From Tetmemena sp. SeJ-2015 (taxonomy: Eukaryota; Ciliophora; Spirotrichea; Sporadotrichida; Oxytrichidae): DNA of 64,000 nt. The translations under genes were made by a program, and so were the position numbers. Below, piece by piece: positions 22,507 through 32,931 of this stretch (positions are counted from its first letter, which is position 1; each line of letters opens with the position of its first letter). Under the pieces are notes generated by a model that had not been told where the DNA came from, made no database searches, and saw only the letters and a list, made by a program, of their open reading frames with translations. Location of the stretch: NCBI GenBank assembly GCA_027382625.1, contig JAJKFJ010022720.1, forward strand, positions 1 through 64,000, read 5' to 3'.

Positions 22507-25500
22507 ATGCAGAGTAATCGGCAAAACAAGGGAGACGCTCAAAGAGAGAACTATGGTAAGAAACAATAGACAAAATAACACCTTCTTCAAATGCTGATTC
22601 TAAAGGCTTGAATGGTAATAGTATTCAATAAACCTATAACGAGTACCTAAACTTCCCCAACGAAATAATAGTATCTTCTTATCTAATTCTACTTAATCCA
22701 CATTTATTCGAAGGCTCTATATTTTTATCTTTAGAGTTTATCTGTTCGTTCGTATTATAATTGATCTGTTATTAGCAAGTTCTAATGAGATTGACTGGTT
22801 TGACTTCGAAACGAGGATGCGCAAACTCATCCACGAGATGATAGAGCCCACAGTCAGGAAGGTAAATGAGGATCGCGACAAGATTTTTCCGGCTACGCAA
22901 CGACCAAAGGACATGCACAACGAAAGCTGGAAGATCTGGAGTTCGCAGTTATCAAAACTGACAACAAGACAAACGTATTTGAGGATATCTTCCGCTCCCT
23001 TGCCAAGATTGTAAGCACAGAATAAATAATGCTGACTATTCTCAAACTCCTCTTTGCGATTACATTATCTTTGTGAACAATCAATCTAACTTCCTATAGG
23101 AAACTGAGGTGAAGGTGGAGGCGAGCAGAGTGGACAACGAGCTGGACAAGCTGCAGGCCCAGATCGACAATATCCATTTCCAGCTCAACAATCAAAACAC
23201 TGTACACCAAACTCTCGTAAGAATACGAACTAATGCTATAACATGAATTTAGAATGCCTACTTGGACCGTATACAGACTGAGAACTAGTAGTTCAACCAG
23301 ACTTTCCTTGGCTATAAAGACAAGCAGGTGGACTTGATGGCTTAGCTTTAGCAAGACTTGACTGAGCAGATCGATAAGGTGAATAGACAGCTAATCCTGT
23401 GCCAGACTGAGGTCATCAAGGGTGACACTCACATCAAGAACCACTCCAACGCAATCCAGAAATTAGATCCATCAATCCTCAATTGAATGTTCTTTACTAT
23501 CAATTAGATGTGATGTGTGCCTCTCAAGCCAAGCGCACTGAGGAACTCCAAAGTGAGTTGACTGACGCACTTAGTAGCTTCGTGAACTCTCATAGCTACA
23601 AAAATGAAATGGAGGAGGTGGAACGCAGGTTCGACAGACTCATCATCAAACTAGAGGATCAAATCAACTATTCATCTACAAATAAACATCACATATGGAT
23701 GAATAGACATTAATTAAGGAATAAAACTTGGGTCTCCATAACTTCGTGGAGAAGTATATGCCCATCAAAGTGTAGCACATGATCTCAGATTGCCTAAACT
23801 CAGTGGTGGGAGACAACGACTCTCGTAAGAGACTCTACGAGTACGAGAAAGGCAAATATGGAGAGCTGAACAATGTAATCTTGAAGGATAACGGAAGCCA
23901 CTCCCTCAATATGGAGGTTGAAAAGATCAAGGCTGTGATGCAGGATTCAATATCTGGGAAGAGATAGTCTGTCTCTAATGATCCACTGTTTCATCATAGG
24001 TGTGTTTTTAAGTAGATCCTGGACAGTAAGTACCAGTTCTAGGACCTTCACATCACCAGTAGCTTCAACAGTAGCAGTAAGCCATAAGGCCAGCTGGTGG
24101 TTATGTTTCCATGCTACAAAGGAACAGGCTCAATAATCATGAGAGCGACATGAGCGTCAACTCCTAAGGAAACTCAGAGTCTGGCGGAGTAGTTGCATCA
24201 CTTTTAAAGTCAAACTATCCATGTGATGCTATTTTCATCTTCTCGTGTTTACAAGCCTGGAGGAGTAACCAAGAAATGGGGTTTGAAGAGGGCAGAGAGT
24301 GGAGTCACAACCATCGGAGGCATCGAAGATAAGATAGAGGAGATAGAAGAGGAAGAGTATTTCGGCAATGCTGAGAATGAAGGCTCAGGTGCTAGAGTAG
24401 TCTCACGATAGAGAGAAAGTACTCTAAGTAGAAGAAGGGAAAGCAACTAAAGGCTTAACTCAGGTGGAGGCGGCCCAGGTTTGAGGTCTCTCTAGTCTTC
24501 AAAGTTGAGGGGTGAGTCACCAATCAATCCTGGCTTCAAGAGCGGCGTTAGATCGCCAGTTAGACCTTCCTTGGGAGGTGGTTCCTCAACTCAGCTCAAC
24601 ACTATCCAGAGCAATCTAGGGTAAAAGCAGAGCAGCTACAAGTAAGAATAGATTGCCTAATTAGACAATAAATTCAGTGGGGATGCACAGCAAACTTCAC
24701 TTCATAAGTTCTTAGATTGCATCTGTTTATTTATCACCTAGATCTTTGCTAGCACTCAGTAAAGTTGAAATGCTTGATGGAGGTAATTCGACGAATCTCA
24801 GAATATAAAATTAGCAATAGCCAAATGAGGTATGAACATGTATCAGACAACTGTGGTTAATAGTGAAGGCCAGTTAGTTGCTGACCCATCCTCTTCAAAC
24901 TTAAAATTAGAGAAGTCAGATTTAGTATTGACTTTGTAATAAAACAAGAACCTGATGGCGAGAGATGACTAAAACACAGGCAGCTACGATAACTTCTACT
25001 CATTAATTTATTATTTTGATTCATCTTAATTCACTTTATTTTTACAACGGTCAGGGAGATACGATGGGAGGAGCAAGTGGAAGAGACTAGACTTACTACA
25101 ACGAGTCTCCTTTTGGAGTGGGCGAAGGAGGGTTCCTATCTCCAGACCACTTGGAGGAGTTCCAACACGAGATGAACAAGCTGACTGAGAACTTATAGAT
25201 CCAGATGAAGAAGCTGAGCTACCAGATGAGTTCGACCCAGACTCAGACCTACATCGAGCAAGAGAACATCAAGAAGAACATGTACGCGGTTGAGAACCAG
25301 CTCCAACAAGCCATCACTCAGATCCAAGTGGAGATCGAGCAGTTCTTCAGAGTCAGGAAGAGGGACAAGAGTGATTATGAAATGGTAGATTAAGTAATTG
25401 AGTGATTAGAACATGCTACTGGAACAGTTGATGAGCAAGATAGACGGCTGCAGTTCCTAACTGCAAGCAAACCAAAACGCAATTACTAGTCTGTCTACTT

Positions 25501-27363
25501 TGGTAGTGCTGCTAGTGGAAGTATGCTAGATGCAGTTGCACGCAGAGGACCAAGATGAGACTGATAGGAATTCAATTGCCCTGCTGGGCTATAAGGATGG
25601 TGCATCAGACCAAGTTCAAAGATAGAAACACGCCACTGCTCAAAACTACTCGACTATTCAACAAAGAATAATGTACTTATATGACACAAGTTATTAAAAA
25701 GTTTTAGATTGAGAGTGATGGTGACAGGGAACTGGAAATCAAGTTGGCTTCCCTCAGCAGATCTAAAATAACGGCAAGAAGAGAGCCTAATCTAATGCAT
25801 CATATTTATGGTCCGATTTAAATGCAAAAATAAACCTCTCTCAGAGTATTCTAGGAAACAGTTAAGACGACTCAATCCTAAAGCTAATTATTTTTCATTT
25901 TAAGGGTATTAATATATCCTTAACACTCCTCCAACAAAGTTCTTGCAAGAGGGCAGTACGAATCAAAGCATGGTGCAACAACCTTATATGAAGAAGAATG
26001 CACTGCGCTCGATCATAAGTGTCTCTCCTGCTCAGGCTAGAACTCCACTCTCATTCAGACTTTCAAACTAGCTTGCTTGGCCTACGCACCTACTCCAGTA
26101 GTCTTTAGAAATATTAATTACTCCTATCACTATTCGTATACTTAAGATAAATATAGAGTTCACTCGCCCTTAGCTGTCTCTCTTCAGGAAGTTCCTTCTT
26201 GGTCAATGCAATAAGCTAGTTGTCTCTTCCCAGCCATTTATTGACACGGGACTATCAACCAAGAAGCAAAAATTAAGTTTAAAATGAATTATCATTCTCA
26301 ATGATATCGAAAGAAGTTGTTTGATGACAGCTACTTGTTTTTCTTGGACTTGCACAAGAAAAAACAGCAGCTTGCTAATTCTCAGATTCAATCTACAGCA
26401 GCAACAAGTATCCCCTCTTTGCAAGAAATGGCTCTCGCCAACTATGAACACATGTACCATGACTCCTATGCACTAGATAACTCATAAGTGTTTTAGCATT
26501 ACTATTTATTAATAGCTCAAATAGGTTGAGGAAGGACTAGGCAAGTGGGGATCTTGGGTTGAATGGTGGCAATAGTCGCAGCACCTCTGATTTGTTTGGA
26601 ATCGGCTTTGTCAAAAGAATCGCAGTCAATAGTGTGGAGCAAGACCCTCACTCAGGTATGCCTCGAAGGTCAAATCCCCTCGCAAAGGAGATTCTGTGAT
26701 TGGACCTATACAAGTTATTTCATCTTCAAGCATAATTAATAAGCGATCATTCTACTTTTTTTCACTCTAAGCAAGAAGGTATCGTTGAATAAAACGATGT
26801 CAGTTTTCAACTCAAGGAAAGCAGTGGGGGTAAGTGTGGGAAACTCAACCAGCGACTATGGACTGCAAACTCAGGAGAGGGGTTAGTCTCAACTCAAGTA
26901 GCAAAGTGCGTACGAGAGCATCTAAGATGAAGACGGGGTAGCTGGTCTCACAGGCAGTACTTTGGGTGCAGATGCAGCCTCGAAGACGATCTACGCAGGA
27001 AACAATCACCTGTCTAACAACGGCAACTTACACACAAACGGTGCTCAATCAGCAATGAATACCACCCACTCAAGTTTATATTAAAATGGGGTTTTATGAA
27101 TGCCAAGTTAAGGTGGAGGACACTTTGCTCAGAAGAAGATGTCTGCTAAAATCGGCTCTAACTAAAAAGGAGACACCCTCTAGCAATATTAGACATCACG
27201 TGCAGGTGCTCCCTCTGCACTAAGTGTTATGGCCTCTCCAAGAGACTTGCATGGAGGCATAGTTGCGAAGAAGATTGGTCTACTTAGTTAAACCCCAGCC
27301 CTTAAGAATGTTAACTTCAATAACCTCCCTCCACTCACAGAGGGTAAGAACAAGTTCGTTTGA
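22507..27363 (+). CDS. Coiled-coil protein, paralogue B
   Basis: The plus-strand start MQSNRQNKGDAQRENYG has its ATG at 22507. The conserved block shared with paralogue A (FDFETRMRKLIHEMIEPT then VRKVNEDRDKIF) follows near 22800. A GT-AG intron at about 23012-23100 and a 37-bp intron near 23218 precede long coils (EASRVDNELDKLQAQIDN, NAYLDRIQTENQQFNQ, EEFQHEMNKLTENLQIQMKK). A Ser/Gly/Pro-rich linker (SPVRPSLGGGSSTQ) lies near 24550. The C-terminus contains SYLFFLDLHKKKQQLANS near 26340 and ends FNNLPPLTEGKNKFV at TGA 27361-27363. Function is unknown; it is probably a structural coiled-coil protein like its paralogue. Several junctions remain unresolved. Confidence 0.7.
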
Positions 27364-27738
27364 TTTTTATTATACTATCTATATTCTTCCTTTGCATGAA
27401 ACTTAATTTTCTCGATCCTCTAAGAAGGACAATACATTCGACCAGGGATGATTGAATGGATGAAAATATTGTGTTAGTTAACATTTGCTACTTTGCTATT
27501 TTCGTGTGCTCTTTAAATGAGAGTGTCTATGTTCAACTACTCTCTCCTGTGTACTAGCTCCTCTCTCTATTTTGACTGTCAGATAATGCGAATAATGCGA
27601 ATTTGTGGTTAACTTATAATATTAAATTATCAAAGTCGAGATCGAAATTATCAACCATAACATTAAATTTACCAGGATTGTAGCATTTTTATTGTGAGAC
27701 TCTCTTTGCACCTCCATTTTATATTTTATGAGGATTAC
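27364..27738. other. Spacer
   Basis: AT-rich sequence between paralogue B and cytochrome c. It contains no recognised coding block and presumably holds the cytochrome c promoter. Confidence 0.45.
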
Positions 27739-28099
27739 ATGCCACCCAGAAAGGAAAAGCAAACCAAAGAAATCTATAAGATAGCATAGCCATTTTTTTA
27801 ATGTGTGCTTTTATGCTAAATCCAGGGCAACTCAGAGAGAGGAGGCCTAGCTCTTCAAGCAATTGTGCAATGGTTGCCACACTTCGGCTTTGAGAGGTAT
27901 CTTCGGAAAGCCAATTGCCTCAGGCAACATGGCCTATACATCTGGCTTGGAGGCTAAGGCAATGGAGAAGTGGACTTTCAAAAACTTAGATGCTTTCCTA
28001 GAAGCTCCTAAGACTTTCGCCCCAGAGACAGCCATGGGTGCAGTCGCAGTCAAGAACGCTAAGGATAGAAGAGACATCATTGAATACCTCAAGGTCTGA
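27739..28099 (+). CDS. CYC1-like: Mitochondrial cytochrome c
   Basis: Cytochrome c carries electrons between complexes III and IV in the intermembrane space. The ATG at 27739 begins MPPRKEKQTKEIYKIATQ after a 43-bp IES is removed. The heme motif CNGCH lies at residues 29-33, then GIFGKPIAS, YTSGLEAKAMEKWTFKNLDAF, the Pro and axial-Met region (APETAMGAV), and the C-terminal helix RRDIIEYLKV before TGA 28097-28099. The mature length is about 105 residues. The segment that normally separates the heme motif from the GLFGR-like strand (about ten residues, usually ending GPNLxG) is missing: CHTS runs straight into ALRGIFGK. Either the protein is divergent or a small MDS is absent here. Confidence 0.88.
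27784..27826. other. IES in cytochrome c, pointer GCA (43 bp)
   Basis: GCA copies lie at 27784-27786 and 27827-27829. Removal joins KEIYKIA to TQREEAQLFKQLCNGCH in frame; without it the heme motif is out of frame with the start. Confidence 0.78.
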
Positions 28100-28199
28100 G
28101 AGCTTAAATATATATGGTATATTGATTTTGAATGCACTTTAATTATAAGCAATGGAGAATCGTAATATGAAGATGCATGCGCGAAGGGGAAGTACATAA

Positions 28200-28441
28200 G
28201 TTACTGAATGAAGATCTAACTCCTACTTTAATTGCATTTAAATGATGAGAGTGGCAGTCATGTTAGCCATAATAGTCGATTTCAGTGAGGATGTACATCT
28301 TCTTCTTCTCGCGCAGAAGGATATAAGCATTGTAATTCTTAAACTATACCTGAGAGAGCGAGGGCGTTGAGACAATGTCCTACCAAAGCTTCCCTGACCA
28401 GAAGCAGCAACACACTTATCAAACAGTTTCATGCCCTCCAT
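28200..28441 (-). CDS. Possible small gene, unknown
   Basis: A minus-strand frame opens at an ATG at 28441 (MEGMKLFDKCVAASGQGSFG). A second frame holds a plausible block, YNAYILLREKKKMYILTEID, near 28260-28330. The two are not in one frame, so an IES or intron would be needed. I recognise no family; the region might instead be noncoding. Confidence 0.25.
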
Positions 28442-28756
28442 TTCTCAGATTATTTAACTTCTTGTAAAACTATCAACAAAATGAATGAATGCAAAAATTA
28501 TGGATAAATTAAAACTTAAGAAAGAAAGTATGAACTTTTAGTAATATAATAAAGAAACTTATATCCCTTCCAGCATTAAATCAAGTTGATGATATTCACT
28601 CAAATATAATCTGGTGTGTCATCATCACTCCAATTTATAGCAAGTTTATTTATAAAAAGAATACATAATTAAAAATAACAGGGAATATATAATCTCACTC
28701 TACTCAACAAATAGCAACAACTACTTCCACTTTCCCTTTTATAATTCGCAGAATAA

Positions 28757-29489
28757 ATGCTTGAACAGAATCCTTTGAAAATTTTCCTGAACAGACAGCC
28801 AGAAGGACTTTTTAAAACCACCAAGTACTCACTATCTGCTTTCTCGTTCTTACTCTTCCTCGCAAATAGCTTGATCTATTACATATCAACAACTCTTTAA
28901 AATATAATAGGTACATTTTCCTATATAGATTTAACTGATTGCGATAACTACCGCGCTTGCTTTGTGCTTTTGAGCATCTTCCACGTACTTGATGCGATTG
29001 GCTACATCCATGAGGGGTATAAACTTAACAATGATGGCTAGGGATTATTCGGCAGTTCTGAGGAAGAGAGAAAGGCTTTTAAACTTTCCCAGTTCAAGGA
29101 AAAAGATATCATCTATGTCAACAAAGACAGAGAAGAGGGTAGAAAAGAACTGAGTGAGATGGGAAAAGTTGTTAGATTGAGCTACACTATTGTAGTACTG
29201 CTCTTTGGACTTGCAGTTTTCAGCTTCGTTTAATTCGCTCTCTACTCTTAGGCCTCTGAATGTAAAGCAAGAGCTCCAGTCCTCTACGTGTGGCTTATTT
29301 GCGAAGTCATCATTTTCTAATAGAGACTACAAATAAAAATAATTATCTTGTTTATTCTATGTGAGCACAGCACTATTTGTGGTGTTTGGAAGTTACTATG
29401 CCTGGAGATACAGGCATTCAATTCAAAGCCAAGTCTCCAAATTCACTAACAAAGCAGCTCAAAGAAGAAATAGAATGGAATTTTTATGA
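28757..29489 (+). CDS. Four-helix membrane protein, unknown
   Basis: The ATG at 28757 begins MLEQNPLKIFLNRQPEG. Hydrophobic segments are visible at about residues 25-45 (SAFSFLLFLANSLIYYI), 65-85 (ACFVLLSIFHVLDAIGYI), 140-160 (YTIVVLLFGLAVFSFVQF) and 175-205 (VLYVWLICEVIIFYVSTALF). The protein ends basic (NKAAQRRNRMEFL) at TGA 29487-29489. One IES (29315-29354) splits the last segment. A charged loop of about 50 residues lies between helices 2 and 3. I recognise no family. Confidence 0.75.
29315..29354. other. IES in membrane-protein gene, pointer TTCTA (40 bp)
   Basis: TTCTA copies lie at 29315-29319 and 29355-29359. Removal joins LICEVIIF to YVSTALFVVFGSYYAW in frame. Confidence 0.85.
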
Positions 29490-29730
29490 GAGAAAGGGAG
29501 AATATAATTTAAATGAAATAAGAGAACTGATGCTTTACTTTTTATACTTCTTTGATTTTAAACTTTTATTTTCCTTCTCTTACATATAAATAGCCTGATC
29601 GTTAGCAAAAGGTAGGAAAGTTCACAGCTTACAATATATATTGTTAGAATAAAAGGAATGATCGAAGTTATTTTATTCCTTATTTGATAGCAATATTCGT
29701 GCAAAATATAATATTTGATCTTGATTTGTA

Positions 29731-32700
29731 ATGGATTGGTTGCGAAAAATCGTCAGTGGAAACAGACGACGCTTTGAAGACACGAACTATAACTTGGATA
29801 TAACTTATATCACAGACCGAGTCCTGGGGATGTCTTTCCCTGCTTGCGGATTAGAAAAAATGTACAGAAATGATATCAATGATGTAAGTTTCTCAAGCAG
29901 AATTGCGTGAACTGAAGTTATTTTGGGATTTTCACTATTTTTTCACTTTCGGATAATGGGTTTGCTATCAAAAGATATATGTCTCCTCTTTATGGCAAAA
30001 AAATCCTTCTTTGAATTATTACTACTTGATGAGGACTAATTTTAAAACTAGGTGGCGAATTTCTTGAAGCAAAAGCATGGAAAGAATTACAAGATATTCA
30101 ACATGAGTGGAAGGAAGTATGATACGAAGAAGTTCGGAGAGAAGAGGGTGGAGTCATTTCAGTGGGAGGACCATCATTCACCGGCACTTCACATTCTATT
30201 TGAGGCGTGCCAAAAAATGCATCAGTTTCTTTCAGGTAAGAATTGCGATTGGATGCATCAAGTTATTCAAGGAAAATAGATAGTCTTACTTTAATTAATA
30301 GAGAGCGGGAAAAATGTAGTGGTGGTGCACTGTAACGCAGGTAAAGGAAGAACTGGTACTCTCATCTGTTGCTACCTGATTTACAGTGGCCTTTCTGATA
30401 ATACGCAAGACGCAATTACCTAAATCTAAATCATAATATGGTTCAACAAATTTCTATGCTGCAAGTTTATTACGGATGGAAACGATTTAGGCATGGAAGA
30501 GGTGTGACGTAGCCTTCGCAAATGAGATATGTTGAATATTTTGAAAAGGTGTACAAGGGCATCATCAGAAGTCCGATTTTGAAGTCCCCTCAAAAAGTTG
30601 TTATCCACACGATCCCCGAATTGAATGCAAATGGAAAATGCAAGCCCTATCTTGAAATCGTAAACGGTACAGACTTCTCAGAAGTAAGTTTTACAATTTC
30701 ATCTTGGCTGTTTTGTTCTGATATAATTATTATTCTAATGACAATTTGCTTAGATCTGGTCAAACAAGAAGAGTATGAATCTGAAGACTTACAAAATCAT
30801 GGATCCTCGGTAGTACTCTATTGAATATGTGATGCATCAGAAAACTTAACTGATCGAGCAGAAGATGATAATTGAAATTGACAAGAGCATGAAACTGAGC
30901 AGTGATTTGTACTTCAGAGTTAAGCATCAAGGGCAGTTTAAGAATAAGCTGATCTGCAGGTTCGCACTCAATCCCGCCTTCATGGATTCAAAGTAAGAAG
31001 ATACAAGCGATATTCTCATAGTGTAGTCACGATGAGGAGAAATTCTGTTGACCCTGACAAAATCTCAAAAGATCCAGCTTACAGTCCAGACTTTAAGATT
31101 GAGATTCACTTCAAGGACATCTGCAATAATTGCCAGCCAACTGATTTCATCGATTAGAAATGTTAGTTCTGCACGAGACACATGCAATAAGACTTGCAAT
31201 ATTGGCAGATCATTCATACTATTCTTGCTAGCCATAAAAGGCCGAATCATAATCAAGGAGTGATGCTTCATTTCATTAATAGCTCTTCTGACTACGAAAA
31301 GATACTAAGTAAGAATAGTAGTACCTCTAACTCATCAATCAATTTAGGTAATAGCTAGTAAACGAGCTATGGCAATATATCATTAAGCACAGCTCAACAA
31401 GAGGATGACACAGATACAGATAACGATGATAGTGATATTTCTCAAGGTTAAATTGACTCTCATTTTGAGCAGGATTTGATTAATGATGGGAAAAAACGTA
31501 AGTAAAACACAGTTTTAGTTTCATTTACCTAATAGAAGCCTCATCAGACACAGAACTGCAAAGGAAAAAGACAGGGAGATCAACGCTGTTGAAGAGACTA
31601 GAATTCAATATGAGTAGTGACGAGGAATTTTCTGACTAAATGAGTGACTTTAGTCTTAATGGACCTCATTTAATTTATAAGTTTGATATTATAAATAATC
31701 ATCGTTAGAAGGAGTCAGTACTAAAGAATGTAAAGGAGGGAGATAATGAGGAAGAGAAATTTCAGATGGAGTTTCAGGATGAAAACCTTTATGATGAGAT
31801 AGTGAGGATATATTTTTAAATGATTATCTTCTTTTAAATGAGATGGAGTTCAACAATTAGTTAAACGGAACTAGTATGATGGTGATAATGATGGAGATGG
31901 GAATGCAAATCATTTCATAGATTTCTTAGATTCTTAGGTACTAGGAGAAGGCGAAAGAAGGATGAGAGCAGGCTCTAACATGGATATAAAAAATGGGCAA
32001 GATGAAAATGACCTCTTCTTCTCACAATCACATGATAAAGTAGGAGGCAACTCTAACTCTTTTCTTTCTGCGAGGCAAAGGAAAGTAGCATTTAAGGGAG
32101 TTACTTAAAACTAATTACTACAGAAGTAGCTTTCTCTTGACTGCAGATAGCTCGACATGTCGAAACTCAAGTCTACTTAAGTTTTTCTCTTCCAAATATT
32201 AATGTGTTTTTACTTTAAGTTCCTAACCTTGCTTAGAAGCAAAGCTGCATGTATGAAAATGGTTAAAATGGTTCTGACAATAATAACTCAAGAGAAAAAG
32301 TGAACCTGAATAGAATTCCTTCTTAGGATAAAGATAAGAAAGTACGAAAGAGCAATACATTTGGCAAAAACGGTGGCTCAAAGCATAAAAGGCGGGCCAA
32401 GTCAGCTGACTTTAACTATGACAAGTAAAAGATCCATCAGAAAGTCCTCAAGTCTATGGTTGAAAGAGCTAGACTCAAGAAGAATATAGTCTATCTATCT
32501 CTTTAATTCAAGTTGAAATTTTTAATATACAGCTAAGGAAAAGGAAGAGTATATACAGAGCACAGGCCTAATCTTTTAACGTAATGCAAGGAAGTGCAAG
32601 TAGATAAAAGCAATTGCGAATATCAGATTCATCAGCAAGCTCTCATAAAATGACTGAAGAGGAACTTCTAAAGTAAAATGCAGAGCGCATGAAAAAGATG

Positions 32701-32754
32701 AGCAACTTTAAAGAAGACTTCATCAATTTACAGAAGAAAAAATCACTCAAGTGA
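29731..32754 (+). CDS. PTEN: PTEN-like phosphoinositide 3-phosphatase
   Basis: PTEN removes the 3-phosphate of PIP3 at the membrane. The ATG at 29731 gives MDWLRKIVSGNRRRFEDTNY, matching the PTEN N-terminal membrane-binding motif, then YITDRVLGMSFPACGLE and DDV-type YRNDINDV. The P-loop HCNAGKGRTG carries the catalytic Cys near residue 122, as in human PTEN. The TI loop (GVTQPSQMRYVEYF) and a C2 domain follow (KSMNLKTYKIMDP, RFALNPAFMDSK). GT-AG introns lie at about 29885-30051, 30236-30301 and 30686-30753, and an IES at 30414-30448. A long acidic, disordered C-terminus follows, interrupted several times, ending FINLQKKKSLK at TGA 32752-32754. The tail is far longer than in animal PTEN, and its exact structure is uncertain. 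Confidence 0.93.
30414..30448. other. IES in PTEN, pointer AATT (35 bp)
   Basis: AATT copies lie at 30414-30417 and 30449-30452. Removal joins DNTQDAI to SMLQVYYGWKRFRHGRGVT, the expected segment after the P-loop helix. Without removal the frame hits TGA. Confidence 0.88.
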
Positions 32755-32931
32755 GTTGTCACTTAATTCGCAGGTGTGTGGGTAATTGTATTTATGGTTT
32801 GTAAGGTAAATTAACAACTTCACTATGAAAAATGGATAATTAAGAGTAAAACAAAACTTTCTTGCTAGATTCTCACCTCAAATTATAGCGATATATTCGT
32901 TGAAAGATTAGTAAATAAAATTTATTTTTAA

